From Undibacterium sp049340185 (GTDB lineage: Bacteria; Pseudomonadota; Gammaproteobacteria; Burkholderiales; Burkholderiaceae_D): DNA of 64,000 nt. Position numbers and translations under genes: made by a program. The notes beneath the pieces are model-generated. The model made no database searches, was not told the origin of the DNA, and saw nothing but the letters and a program-made list of their open reading frames with translations. This document shows positions 8,029 through 16,708 of the stretch, in pieces; position 1 is the first letter of the stretch, and the number at the start of each line of letters is the position of its first letter. The stretch is from assembly GCF_049340185.1 (NCBI RefSeq), contig NZ_JBMPPC010000007.1:1-64000 (forward strand). Direction: 5' to 3'.

Positions 8029-8829
8029 GTGTCAGATATTCTGAATAAAATTCTGGCAGTCAAAGTCGATGAAGTCGCTGCTGCTAAAAAAGTTCAACCG
8101 TACACTAGCCTGCGTGGCGAAGTAGAAAGCGATACCGAAGCACGTACAACGATACGCGGATTTGAAGCCAGTCTACGAAATAAAATCAACGCCGGTCAGG
8201 CAGGTGTGATTGCTGAAATCAAAAAAGCGTCACCGTCCAAAGGTGTATTACGTGCTGACTTTAAACCTGCTGACATCGCGGTAAGTTATGCAGACCACGG
8301 CGCAGCTTGCCTGTCTGTGTTGACCGATGAACAGTTTTTCCAAGGTGCGCCAGACTATCTGAAACAAGCACGCGCGGCTTGCCGCATTCCCGCTCTACGC
8401 AAAGATTTCCTGATCGATCCTTATCAGGTATATCAGGCTCGTAGCTGGGGGGCCGACTGTATTCTGCTGATCGTCTCGGCACTCGATCACGGTCTGATGG
8501 CAGAACTCGAAGCTTGCGCGCATGAATTGGGGATGGATGTGCTGGTCGAGGTGCATGACGGCGAAGAACTCGACGCCGCCTTAAAACTAAAAACCAATCT
8601 ATTAGGCATCAACAACCGTAATCTGCGCACTTTTGATGTGACGCTGGATACAACGATTGGTTTATTGCCACGCATCTCACCAGACAAATTAGTCATCACC
8701 GAATCGGGCATCATGGGCAACGCCGACGTCAAACGCATGCGGGATGCAAACGTCCATGGCTTCCTGGTTGGCGAAGCATTTATGCGGGCAGAAAATCCTG
8801 GGCTAGAATTACAGAAACTGTTTTTTTAA
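8029..8829 (+). CDS. trpC: Indole-3-glycerol-phosphate synthase
   Basis: TrpC closes the indole ring, turning carboxyphenylamino-deoxyribulose phosphate into indole-3-glycerol phosphate. The 266-aa TIM barrel begins with GTG at 8029, two bases after the trpD stop. Signatures are IAEIKKASPSKGVLRADF (catalytic Lys), SVLTDEQFFQGAPDYL, PALRKDFLIDPYQVYQAR, LVEVHDGEELDAAL, GINNRNLRTFDV and ITESGI. It is monofunctional with no PRAI domain. The last gene of the visible trp operon; trpF, trpB and trpA are not in the window. An R1 palindrome lies 19 bp after its stop. Confidence 0.96.
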   Translation: MSDILNKILAVKVDEVAAAKKVQPYTSLRGEVESDTEARTTIRGFEASLRNKINAGQAGVIAEIKKASPSKGVLRADFKPADIAVSYADHGAACLSVLTDEQFFQGAPDYLKQARAACRIPALRKDFLIDPYQVYQARSWGADCILLIVSALDHGLMAELEACAHELGMDVLVEVHDGEELDAALKLKTNLLGINNRNLRTFDVTLDTTIGLLPRISPDKLVITESGIMGNADVKRMRDANVHGFLVGEAFMRAENPGLELQKLFF

Positions 8830-8848
8830 TGTTGGTTAATGTTGATTG

Positions 8849-8906
8849 CGCAGTATTCATGCGGCTGATGGCGTGTTTTTGGCCTGCGAGGCGCATGAAT
8901 ACTGCG
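8849..8906. repeat. Palindromic repeat R1, copy 2
   Basis: CGCAGTATTCATGCG (8849-8863) and CGCATGAATACTGCG (8892-8906) form a perfect 15-bp inverted repeat around a 28-nt loop. The arms match copy 1 at 3779-3836. It lies just after trpC on the plus strand and has no T-run. Confidence 0.8.
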
Positions 8907-8985
8907 TGATTACATTGAAATTTAATCTCATAATTTGACGTCAGAGATACAGAAGCACGGCCCGAACTGGGACAGCGCTATAGCG

Positions 8986-9612
8986 CTACCACTTGCATCC
9001 TTTGCCCTTGATCGTATCGACCAGAACGGGTGCAATGATCAGCAACCCCTTCACCGTGACATTGCCGAATTTCATCCCTTCCGAACGCGCCATCATGCAG
9101 TCCTCACGATGTGCTTTGTCCAGTTCGGTTTGTAGTTTCATTTCTGGCGTCACGGTTATTTGCGCCAGTTGCTGTTGCTCCATTAAATCATGCTGACGCG
9201 TCTTTTCGCTTTGCTGAAAGTGTTGACGGATGCGTTCCAGATCTAAGGCTGAACTAGAAGCTGAGCTACGGGCTGAACCAAGCGCCTGAGCAGAGACTTT
9301 TTGGTCTTGATGTTCCGGATCTCGTGTGTGCTGCGGCGGTTGATCAACGCTGGGACGATCAGAGGCAGAATTCGGCGCGATTGCCCCACGTGTTTTGCGC
9401 TGAACAGCAAGAGAAGTCGCTTGCTCCGGTGCTGACGCAGACAATGGCGATGCTGCGTCTGGCCGGAGCTGCAATAGCGGTAGATAACACATACTTTTCG
9501 CCTCTGAATACACTACTGGCTCACGCATCAGAAGCAGTAAGCCCATGTGCAAGAGAAAAATCGGTAGCAGGATCAACAGACGCTGGCGATTGAAGGAAAT
9601 TGGTTTATGCAT
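8986..9612 (-). CDS. Hypothetical membrane-anchored protein
   Basis: This 208-aa protein is not recognised. It has one N-terminal hydrophobic helix (about residues 11-28, LLILLPIFLLHMGLLLLM) preceded by basic residues. A long low-complexity linker rich in Ser, Ala, Gln and Pro follows (about 45-115), then a charged, probably helical segment (about 115-165). The C-terminal domain of about 40 residues has two cysteines and ends GKGCKW. The layout, a cytoplasmic tail, one helix and an extended periplasmic linker, resembles TonB-type energy transducers, but no TonB C-terminal motif is seen. It stands alone between trpC and an M61 peptidase. Confidence 0.65.
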   Translation of the reverse strand: MHKPISFNRQRLLILLPIFLLHMGLLLLMREPVVYSEAKSMCYLPLLQLRPDAASPLSASAPEQATSLAVQRKTRGAIAPNSASDRPSVDQPPQHTRDPEHQDQKVSAQALGSARSSASSSALDLERIRQHFQQSEKTRQHDLMEQQQLAQITVTPEMKLQTELDKAHREDCMMARSEGMKFGNVTVKGLLIIAPVLVDTIKGKGCKW

Positions 9613-9718
9613 CAGGATTTTCTGGATGATAAATCTCTGATATAGATTGCTTTAAAAAGTTTCCAATTAATCACATAAATATGCTGTTCGCATATTGAAG
9701 ATTTCTCTATAAAAACAA

Positions 9719-9736
9719 TAAAAATAGGGAGTATCC
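9719..9736 (+). repeat. R2 repeat motif, copy a
   Basis: TAAAAATAGGGAGTATCC matches the R2 core TAGGGGAGTAT with one G missing. A weaker inverted counterpart, TATTCCCATAC, lies at 9785-9795 on the far side of the enclosed hairpin. Related copies are at 42772, 53893 and 56568. Confidence 0.45.
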
Positions 9737-9738
9737 AT

Positions 9739-9780
9739 AAAAAAATGGCTAATCCGCTCGTCTGATATGCGGATTAGCCA
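9739..9780 (-). terminator. Intrinsic terminator downstream of the M61 peptidase gene
   Basis: TGGCTAATCCGC (9746-9757) and GCGGATTAGCCA (9769-9780) pair perfectly over 12 bp. On the minus strand the hairpin is followed by a run of seven T (A-run at 9739-9745 on the plus strand). It lies 27 bp past the stop of the peptidase gene at 9808. Its flanks carry the R2 motif (AATAGGGAGTAT, 9723-9734). Confidence 0.8.
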
Positions 9781-9807
9781 TCTATATTCCCATACTACTA
9801 CTCAGTA

Positions 9808-11715
9808 TTATTTCTTCACGGGCTTTTGATAACTAGGCCGATGAGTTAACAAACGGGCTTTACTGTTCTCTTGTAAAGTCAGCGACAACGCAGGGATATC
9901 GTCGGCTTGCAGCTTGGCATGAACTAGCAGCAACTCATCACGACGGAAGGCATGCAATTGCACAGTCTCACCTACCGCATAACGACTCAGAGCGTTCGAC
10001 AATCCATCGGCTGCATCGGCTGCGGTCACACGCAAATCATTGATGGCAATCAGAACGTCACCAGCGGATAAACCGGCGCGATGCGCGGCACGCGTTTCGT
10101 GGACATTCGCGAGTTTGCAATCATTGCCGTCTTTCGCCACGCGCACGCCGAGTGAGGCTTTGGCACGCTTGGCTCCTTTGCTTGCATCATTGAGTATGAC
10201 ACCAAAGTCTTCATACAAGCCCGCCAATGGCAGGTCATCGGTACCGCGTACAAAGCGGTCGAGAAAACGCTTAACCTTGACGCCTGTGGCTTGCTCGATG
10301 ATCGCTTCGATTTCTGTTTCACTGAGACCTTGCTGTTTGCCGGACAAGGTTTTTTCATAGAAATCACGGCCGTATTTTTGCCATAAAGCGCGCATCACAT
10401 CGTCTAAGGATTTTTTACCTGCGGTCTCTGCACGAATCATCAGATCCAGTCCCAGGCCGACTAAAGAACCTTTGGTGTAGTAGCTGACAATCGCATTCGG
10501 TGAGTTCTCATCCTGACGATAGTATTTGGTCCAGGCATCAAAACTGGAGTCAGCAACGCTTTGTTTTTTGCGTCCGGATCCGCGCGTCACCATATTGATG
10601 GTTTTTGATAGCAGTTTGAAATAACTGGCTTCATCAATCATGCCGGAACGTACCAGCATCAGATCGTCGTAATAACTGGTGAACCCCTCAAACAACCAGA
10701 GCAGGCTGGTGTAATTCTCTTGCCGCAAATCGTAATGGGCAAATGCTGCTGGCTTGATACGCTTGACGTTCCAGGTATGGAAATATTCATGGCTGCATAA
10801 ACCAAGGAAGCTGCGATAGCCATCACTCATCTCAATCTGATTCTTCGACGGCAAATCAGCGCGATTGCAAATCAAGGCAGTCGAGGCGCGATGTTCCAGT
10901 CCGCCATAGCCATCACCGACAGCCATCGTCATGAAAACATAGCGATCCATCGGTGCGCGTCTGGCCTTTGGCTCAAAGAAGCTGATTTGCGCTTCACAGA
11001 TTTTTTTCAGATCAGCGACGATGCGCGGCAAATCCAGATTCGGCACAATGCCCGTCACGACAAAATCATGTGGCACGCCATGGGCATCAAAACTCGCCAT
11101 GACGAAATTGCCCATCTCGACCGGATGATCAATCAGCTCATCATAGTTGGCAGCAATATACGTTCCAAAGCCATAGCGCTTGGCTTTTAACTCCGGCAAT
11201 GCTGTCGCGACGCGCCAGTTTTTGCATGCGATGTCATCCGCACGCTGAATGTCCACGATATGTGGCGCCATCTCCTGCCCGGCAACTTGCAAAAATACGC
11301 TGGTGCCGTTAAAGAAGCCGTGTTGCTGATCGAGATGCGCAGCACGTACCGACAAGTCCCAGGCATAAACCTCGTACTCAATCGTCAATGCGCCTTCGCA
11401 GGGAGCGGCTTGCCAGGTATGCTTATCACGCTTTTTCAGCGGCACTTTTTTACCTGCATTGTGCGCATGGATCTGTACGATATTGCGAGCAAACTCGCGG
11501 ATCATATAGCTGCCAGGAATCCAGGCAGGTAGCGTGAGTATTTGCCCCGCAGGATCGGGGCGGGCGATACTCAGACGCACCTGATACAAGTGTCCGGCCA
11601 GATCTTTGGGGACGATATGATAGTGAATCGCGGAGTCAGTGGCGGCCTGGTTGGCCTTGGCTTGGCTCTTCGCAGTTAATTTGACAGAGGTCTTCTTGTC
11701 AGCGGCATTGGTCAT
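9808..11715 (-). CDS. M61-family metallopeptidase with PDZ domain
   Basis: The 635-aa product belongs to the M61 glycyl-aminopeptidase-like family. It has an N-terminal beta domain (about 25-200). The catalytic domain has the zinc-binding CSHEYFHTWNVKRI (HExxH at HEYFH, about residue 310) and the downstream glutamate region LLWLFEGFTSYYDDLML. A C-terminal PDZ domain (about 515-600) contains HRAGLSAGDVLIAINDLRV. No signal peptide is evident, so a cytoplasmic or peripheral location is likely. The gene is followed by a clear terminator and preceded by a DUF3429 gene 33 bp upstream on the same strand. The natural substrate is unknown. Confidence 0.93.
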   Translation of the reverse strand: MTNAADKKTSVKLTAKSQAKANQAATDSAIHYHIVPKDLAGHLYQVRLSIARPDPAGQILTLPAWIPGSYMIREFARNIVQIHAHNAGKKVPLKKRDKHTWQAAPCEGALTIEYEVYAWDLSVRAAHLDQQHGFFNGTSVFLQVAGQEMAPHIVDIQRADDIACKNWRVATALPELKAKRYGFGTYIAANYDELIDHPVEMGNFVMASFDAHGVPHDFVVTGIVPNLDLPRIVADLKKICEAQISFFEPKARRAPMDRYVFMTMAVGDGYGGLEHRASTALICNRADLPSKNQIEMSDGYRSFLGLCSHEYFHTWNVKRIKPAAFAHYDLRQENYTSLLWLFEGFTSYYDDLMLVRSGMIDEASYFKLLSKTINMVTRGSGRKKQSVADSSFDAWTKYYRQDENSPNAIVSYYTKGSLVGLGLDLMIRAETAGKKSLDDVMRALWQKYGRDFYEKTLSGKQQGLSETEIEAIIEQATGVKVKRFLDRFVRGTDDLPLAGLYEDFGVILNDASKGAKRAKASLGVRVAKDGNDCKLANVHETRAAHRAGLSAGDVLIAINDLRVTAADAADGLSNALSRYAVGETVQLHAFRRDELLLVHAKLQADDIPALSLTLQENSKARLLTHRPSYQKPVKK

Positions 11716-11748
11716 GCTCTTTATTCTTTCTTGAAACGGTGATAATAA

Positions 11749-12198
11749 TTAACGCACATTCGCGGCAACAAAAGTCAAGGCCAGCGCCGTCACCACCACG
11801 ACGGTCAGGCGTAGCCGCAAGATAATAAACCAGTCTGGCAATTCGTAGCTGAGATACAGACGTTTATCGACTTGATAGGCAACGACAAAACCAACGATCT
11901 GCACCAGAAAACCGACACCCATGTTCACCATTGAACACCAAGCAATCATGGTCGGGATTACCCCCCAGATCAGTGCCTTACGGGTATCGGCTGTATCGCG
12001 ATTCTGAGACATCAGAGCGACACCCCAATGCAGTCCTCCTAAAAACGACAAGATGATAATGCCGTAAGAAAGTTGCGCCTTGATAAAGTAACCCAACCAG
12101 TCAGGGTGCACGATCCAGCATGCCAGACTGAGCAGAATAAAAGGAATCAAACCGGAAAAACCGAGTTTATTCACCAGTTGTTTATTTGGAATATCCAT
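11749..12198 (-). CDS. DUF3429 membrane protein
   Basis: This is a 149-aa protein with four to five hydrophobic segments: about 11-31, 40-60, 75-95, 95-112 and 128-147. The pattern LGFSGLIPFILLSL ... LSFLGGLHWGVAL ... DWFIILRLRLTVVV matches the DUF3429 family of inner-membrane proteins, whose function is not known. It ends 33 bp before the M61 peptidase and could be cotranscribed with it. An intergenic region with a histidine kinase in the opposite direction lies upstream. Confidence 0.85.
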   Translation of the reverse strand: MDIPNKQLVNKLGFSGLIPFILLSLACWIVHPDWLGYFIKAQLSYGIIILSFLGGLHWGVALMSQNRDTADTRKALIWGVIPTMIAWCSMVNMGVGFLVQIVGFVVAYQVDKRLYLSYELPDWFIILRLRLTVVVVTALALTFVAANVR

Positions 12199-12540
12199 TA
12201 ATGATGTCGTTGTCTGCTTCGATTGTTAGTTTTATGAGCGCATTCTGTGTGCACCGGGCGAATCATCAAATTGATAAAACGCTAGCTTGATATTTTTTAT
12301 GCTGCGACATAAAAGCCGATATTTTATGTGGATTTACCGACATTAGATATATTTAGACTAAGAACATCGCTAGCAAATGTCGTCGAGAGATGCCTGAAAC
12401 AACGCTTTGTTCGTTAAAAATGGTGTACTGGTCACTTTTTATATGATTTGGCAGTTAAGATAAGAAAAAAATCAGGCATTGCTGGTGCTGATTTTATTTT
12501 TACTATTTACTCTCTGGCGACGCCCTCCCACACTGCGCAA
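12199..12540. other. Divergent intergenic region with short hairpin
   Basis: About 340 bp separate the divergent DUF3429 and histidine-kinase genes. It is AT-rich and includes an inverted repeat, ACATAAAA (12307-12314) with TTTTATGT (12322-12329). Both promoters must lie here, but no -35/-10 pair stands out. The kinase frame can be extended leftward to a TTG at 12448. Confidence 0.5.
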
Positions 12541-15219
12541 ATGACAGCTTTCAGCACGCCACTCCCTACGCATCAATCGGTCAGATTGCCTGTTGTGATG
12601 CGGCGTATTCTGGGAATTATCACCTTGCTTATCGCCGTACCGGCACTAGCGGTACAAGACTTGTCACGCCCGGTCAACATTACTGTCGCAACGGATAGCT
12701 TTGTGCTGTTCGGCATTGACGATCAGTTAATCGCAGTCACGCTGATCAGTCTGATTACCTTATTTGGCATGTTGTTATTTCTGATCCATATCCGAAAGAA
12801 TGGACAGAAAGCATTAGAGCGTAGCGAAAATAATTATCGGGAATTATTCAATTTCAGCAGTGAAGCGATTGTGATCCGCGATCTGGAGAACGGTGATCTG
12901 ATCGATATCAATATGCGCTTTACTGAGCTATACGGCTTCACAAAGACAGAAGCAAGCACGCTAAATATCGAGAGTTTCAGCGCGAATTATCCACCCTACA
13001 CCGAAACCGAGGGACAGGCCTGGCTCAATAAAGCCATCAACGACGGCCCGCAGCTTTTTGAATGGCATGCACGGCACGCCGACGGCTGCCTGTTTTGGGT
13101 AGAAGTCTCCTTGCATATCGAAGAGCTCAACGGCAAACGCCGCTCCATCGCATCTGCCAGAGATATTACTGATCGCAAGCTGGCAGTCGCTCGTGTCAGC
13201 GCGATCGAACATCAGATGCAGCAGACTTACCAAAGCCTGCCAGTGGCGTTGTTCACCATCAATGCGGGCCATGTCGTCACGCAGTGGAATGCCTTGCTGG
13301 AGCAAATGACCCATACCAAGGCCGGTGACATCATAGGCACGACTCAGGCGTGGCGCGGCTTTTATCACGACGCACGTCCATGTCTTGCCAATCTGATTTT
13401 GAGCGGCTTGAGCATCGAGGCGATACAGTCACATTATCAAAGCAATGTTTTTTTAAGCAAAAACGTGGTCGGTGCGATCGAGACAGAGGGCTACTTTAGC
13501 CGTATCGGTGAGCATGGCAAGTGGCTGCATTTCACGGCCGTGCCACTGGTCGATGAGGTCGGCAATACGGTCGGCGCTTTAGAGACATTAATCGATATTA
13601 CGGAACGAAAATTTGCAGAAATCGCCTTGCAAAATAGTGAGGCGACTTATCGCACGCTGATTGATCATGCACCTGAAGCGATCCTGGTACTCGATGTCGT
13701 CCAGAATAGATTTGTTGAAGCGAACCGGCATGCAGCAAAATTGTTTGGCTACTCGCAACTGGAGTTACTCAATCTCAATGCGCGGCAACTTAGTTCAGTG
13801 TTACAAGAGGATGGACAGGACGCCGCCGAGGTCATCAGAGGACATGTGGCATCCGCCTTATCGGGGCAGGACGTCCGTTTTGAATGGCTGTGTAAAAATG
13901 CAGGCGGCGCATCGGTTCCATGCGAAATTCAGCTCATCAAACTCCCTGGCAAACAAGAGGCTCAGCTAGTACGTTGCAGCATCCACGACATCACTGAACG
14001 GAACGCGGCGAAGCTCGCCATTCTGCGGGAAAGAAACTTCCTTGAGACCTTGCTCGAAGCGATGCCTATTCCGATTTTTTATAAAGATCGTGAGGGACGT
14101 TATCTCGGTTTTAATGACGCCTTTCTCAGCATGATGCATCTGCGCAGAGACGATATTATTCATAAAAAACTGGAAGACTGGGTAGACCAGGAGAGGCTTG
14201 CGTTTTATAGAGAAAAAGATCTGCAGCTATACGGGACTCAGGAAAAACAAATCTTCCAGCGACGCATCAATGAAACGTCCAGTGATCCCCGTTACGTGAT
14301 TTTCCATCGCGCTGTCTTCAAAAATCAGCTGGGTGAGGTCGATGGCATGATTGGTGCAATTCTGGATATCACTGAATTAGAAAATACCAAAATCGCGCTG
14401 GAAAATTTGAATCAGGTGCTGGAGCATCGCGTCCTCGAACGCACGGAAGAATTGCAACAGGCGATGGAGCATCTGGTGCAATCCGAGAAACTCGCTGCGC
14501 TAGGCAATCTCGTCGCTGGTATCGCGCATGAACTGAATACGCCGATTGGCAATATCGTGACCGTCGCATCCACTTTAAAAGATGAGAGCACCGCGTTCCT
14601 GACTCAGCTCAATAGCGGCCAACTAAGGCGCAGTGAAGCGATTCATTCTGCCGAACTCATGAAACAAGCGGGTACGATGATTGAGCATAATGCGATACGC
14701 AGTGCGAAACTGATTTCTGATTTTAAGCAGGTCGCTGTCGATCAGTCGAGCGCACGTCGTCGCCTGTTTGATCTGGAAGCAACTATCAATGAAGTCATGA
14801 CCACGCTGATGCCCATGCTCAAGCGCACCAGTCATCACGTCGATATCCAGATTCGGGAAAAGATTCAGCTCGATAGCTATCCGGGGCCGATAGAACAGAT
14901 CATCACGAATTTAATTTCGAATTCTTTACTGCACGGCTTTGATCGTACGGAAAATGGCAAGATCACGATCTCAGCTCACACATTTGACAATGAGATTCTG
15001 CTGGATTATCGGGACAATGGTCAGGGTATGGGTGCCGATACCCTCGCACATTTATTCGACCCGTTCTTTACGACCAAACTTGGTCAAGGCGGCAGCGGCT
15101 TAGGTTTATATATCGTGTACAACCTGGTCACAGGTGTACTGGGTGGACGCATCACGGTGAACAGCAGTCCCGATGCGGGCGCACATTTTGCAATCGTCTT
15201 GCCGCAAAGCGCACCTTAA
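12541..15219 (+). CDS. Multi-PAS sensor histidine kinase
   Basis: An orphan hybrid-free histidine kinase of about 892 aa. Two hydrophobic segments lie near the N-terminus (ILGIITLLIAVPALA and VTLISLITLFGMLLFLIHI). Three to four PAS/PAC domains follow, each ending in the PAC-type SARDITDRK, ETLIDITERKFAE, SIHDITERNAAK and AILDITELEN. A coiled-coil then leads to the H-box GIAHELNTPIGNI, N-box ISNSLLHGFD, G1 YRDNGQGMG and G2 GGSGLGLYIVYN. There is no adjacent response regulator, so the partner is unknown. The start is uncertain: ATG 12541, ATG 12598 and TTG 12448 all lack a good ribosome site. ELNTPIGN after the His is the subclass often seen in Burkholderiales. Confidence 0.88.
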   Translation: MTAFSTPLPTHQSVRLPVVMRRILGIITLLIAVPALAVQDLSRPVNITVATDSFVLFGIDDQLIAVTLISLITLFGMLLFLIHIRKNGQKALERSENNYRELFNFSSEAIVIRDLENGDLIDINMRFTELYGFTKTEASTLNIESFSANYPPYTETEGQAWLNKAINDGPQLFEWHARHADGCLFWVEVSLHIEELNGKRRSIASARDITDRKLAVARVSAIEHQMQQTYQSLPVALFTINAGHVVTQWNALLEQMTHTKAGDIIGTTQAWRGFYHDARPCLANLILSGLSIEAIQSHYQSNVFLSKNVVGAIETEGYFSRIGEHGKWLHFTAVPLVDEVGNTVGALETLIDITERKFAEIALQNSEATYRTLIDHAPEAILVLDVVQNRFVEANRHAAKLFGYSQLELLNLNARQLSSVLQEDGQDAAEVIRGHVASALSGQDVRFEWLCKNAGGASVPCEIQLIKLPGKQEAQLVRCSIHDITERNAAKLAILRERNFLETLLEAMPIPIFYKDREGRYLGFNDAFLSMMHLRRDDIIHKKLEDWVDQERLAFYREKDLQLYGTQEKQIFQRRINETSSDPRYVIFHRAVFKNQLGEVDGMIGAILDITELENTKIALENLNQVLEHRVLERTEELQQAMEHLVQSEKLAALGNLVAGIAHELNTPIGNIVTVASTLKDESTAFLTQLNSGQLRRSEAIHSAELMKQAGTMIEHNAIRSAKLISDFKQVAVDQSSARRRLFDLEATINEVMTTLMPMLKRTSHHVDIQIREKIQLDSYPGPIEQIITNLISNSLLHGFDRTENGKITISAHTFDNEILLDYRDNGQGMGADTLAHLFDPFFTTKLGQGGSGLGLYIVYNLVTGVLGGRITVNSSPDAGAHFAIVLPQSAP

Positions 15220-15232
15220 GTTTGAAACGAAC

Positions 15233-15868
15233 TTAAGGCAGCAAATCTTCTGGTCGGTCGATGTCTTGCAAAATCCCCGGATCATCGACATCGATTTCAA
15301 CAACAGGATAGCGTCGTAATAAATCTCTGGCACCCTGGTCACCGGACAACAAAAGCAACTCTGCCAAATGGGTACGCGAAAATGCCACGGGATTACCGCG
15401 CTTCCCCTGATAACACAACACGGCAATATCGGCACCAGACTCTAAAGCATATAGCAACTGACAGATCGTTGACGGCTGCACATAGGGCATATCCGCTAAG
15501 GCAATGACCCATCCTTGATAATCGAGACTCTGTTGCAAGCCATACACCAACGATGCCGCCATCCCCTGCTCTGCATGCGGGCAAACACCAATGTAGCATC
15601 CTGTATCTCGCAGTGACTGTGCAAGAACAGTCGTTGCCGGAGCTTGGGGGATTGCAGAGATTGAACAAGCTGAGGATGCTGGAATAACTGCCATGCTATC
15701 AGGCAGCGCCGCCAATAAGTGCCTGGCGCTGCTGACTGCCACGGTCTGCTGATCACTAACAGGCTGCAACAATTTGTTGCGCTGCCCGCTCTGATCAAAC
15801 CGCCGGCCTTGTCCCGCAGCGAGCAAAATACCTCGCCACTTTTTGAGGAACTGTTGGCTCTCACTCAT
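15233..15868 (-). CDS. MobA-like nucleotidyltransferase (molybdenum cofactor cytidylyl/guanylyl transferase family)
   Basis: This 211-aa Rossmann-type NTP transferase has the N-terminal nucleotide loop GILLAAGQGRRF with the downstream Lys (RNKLLQPV). It also has GMAASLVYGLQ and the metal-binding ALADMPYVQP, followed by KRGNPVAFSR, GDQGARDLL and DIDRPEDL. These are the marks of the MocA/MobA family, which attaches CMP or GMP to molybdopterin; substrate choice cannot be read from the sequence. No molybdoenzyme gene is next to it. It converges tail to tail with the histidine kinase, 13 bp apart. Confidence 0.85.
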   Translation of the reverse strand: MSESQQFLKKWRGILLAAGQGRRFDQSGQRNKLLQPVSDQQTVAVSSARHLLAALPDSMAVIPASSACSISAIPQAPATTVLAQSLRDTGCYIGVCPHAEQGMAASLVYGLQQSLDYQGWVIALADMPYVQPSTICQLLYALESGADIAVLCYQGKRGNPVAFSRTHLAELLLLSGDQGARDLLRRYPVVEIDVDDPGILQDIDRPEDLLP

Positions 15869-15945
15869 GCAGTAATATTAAAGAGGCTGAAGTGGCGGAC
15901 GTAATGAAAGTGATACGAACGAGTAATCACTCTTAGTAGTCACTC

Positions 15946-16662
15946 TTATTTCAGGCTAGAGAATTTCTCTTCCAGACCTTTGACATCAACAGCACCAGGA
16001 ATACGTGAACCATCGGCAAAGAAAATCGTCGGTGTACCATTAATACGTAACTTCTTACCGAGTTCAAAAATTTTCTCGTTCGGTGTATTACAGTTCGCCG
16101 CTGCAGTCGGTGCGACCTTGCCGTTCAACATCCATTCATCCCATGCTTTATTGCGGTCTGCAGTGCACCAGATGTTTTTAGATTTAACGCTGGAGTCTTC
16201 CGACAAGATGTTGTACATGAAAGTGTAAACCGTGACGTTGTCAACATCCTGCAAATTCTTACGGAAACGCTTGCAGTAACCACAGTTCGGATCTTCAAAA
16301 ATCGCGATCACGCGTTTGCCATTTCCTTTAACTGTTTTAAGCGCCGATTCAAGAGGCAGGTCAGCAAACTTAACCCGGCTGAGTTCATCGACACGCACCT
16401 TGGTGTAGTTCGTCGCATTGCGGGCATCAATGACATTACCGATAAACAGATACTGGGCTTTTTCATCGGTATAAATGACATCGCTACCGACTCGCACTTC
16501 GAACAATCCTGCATAAGGGGTCTTGGTCACTGAATCGACTTTGGTGCCGTCATTCAAGCGAGGCTCTACCAATTTTTTTACAGCGGCTTCTTGAGCAGTC
16601 TCTGCCATGACACAAGTTGCCGATAACATCAGCAAAGCAGCGATAAGTGATTTGATTTTCAT
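15946..16662 (-). CDS. dsbC: Thiol:disulfide interchange protein DsbC
   Basis: DsbC is the periplasmic disulfide isomerase that reshuffles wrong disulfides and is kept reduced by DsbD. The 238-aa protein has a signal peptide (MKIKSLIAALLMLSATCVMA), the N-terminal dimerisation domain (about 21-80) and a thioredoxin-like domain. The active site is FEDPNCGYCKRF (CGYC), and the cis-Pro loop is INGTPTIFFADG. A second structural Cys pair (WCTADRN ... AANCN) is also present. It lies downstream of the ubiquinone-type hydroxylase on the same strand with a 46-bp gap. Confidence 0.93.
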   Translation of the reverse strand: MKIKSLIAALLMLSATCVMAETAQEAAVKKLVEPRLNDGTKVDSVTKTPYAGLFEVRVGSDVIYTDEKAQYLFIGNVIDARNATNYTKVRVDELSRVKFADLPLESALKTVKGNGKRVIAIFEDPNCGYCKRFRKNLQDVDNVTVYTFMYNILSEDSSVKSKNIWCTADRNKAWDEWMLNGKVAPTAAANCNTPNEKIFELGKKLRINGTPTIFFADGSRIPGAVDVKGLEEKFSSLK

Positions 16663-16708
16663 TAGTGTTCGTGTCCGTCAATTAAATACAAAAAAACAAA
16701 ATAGGATG

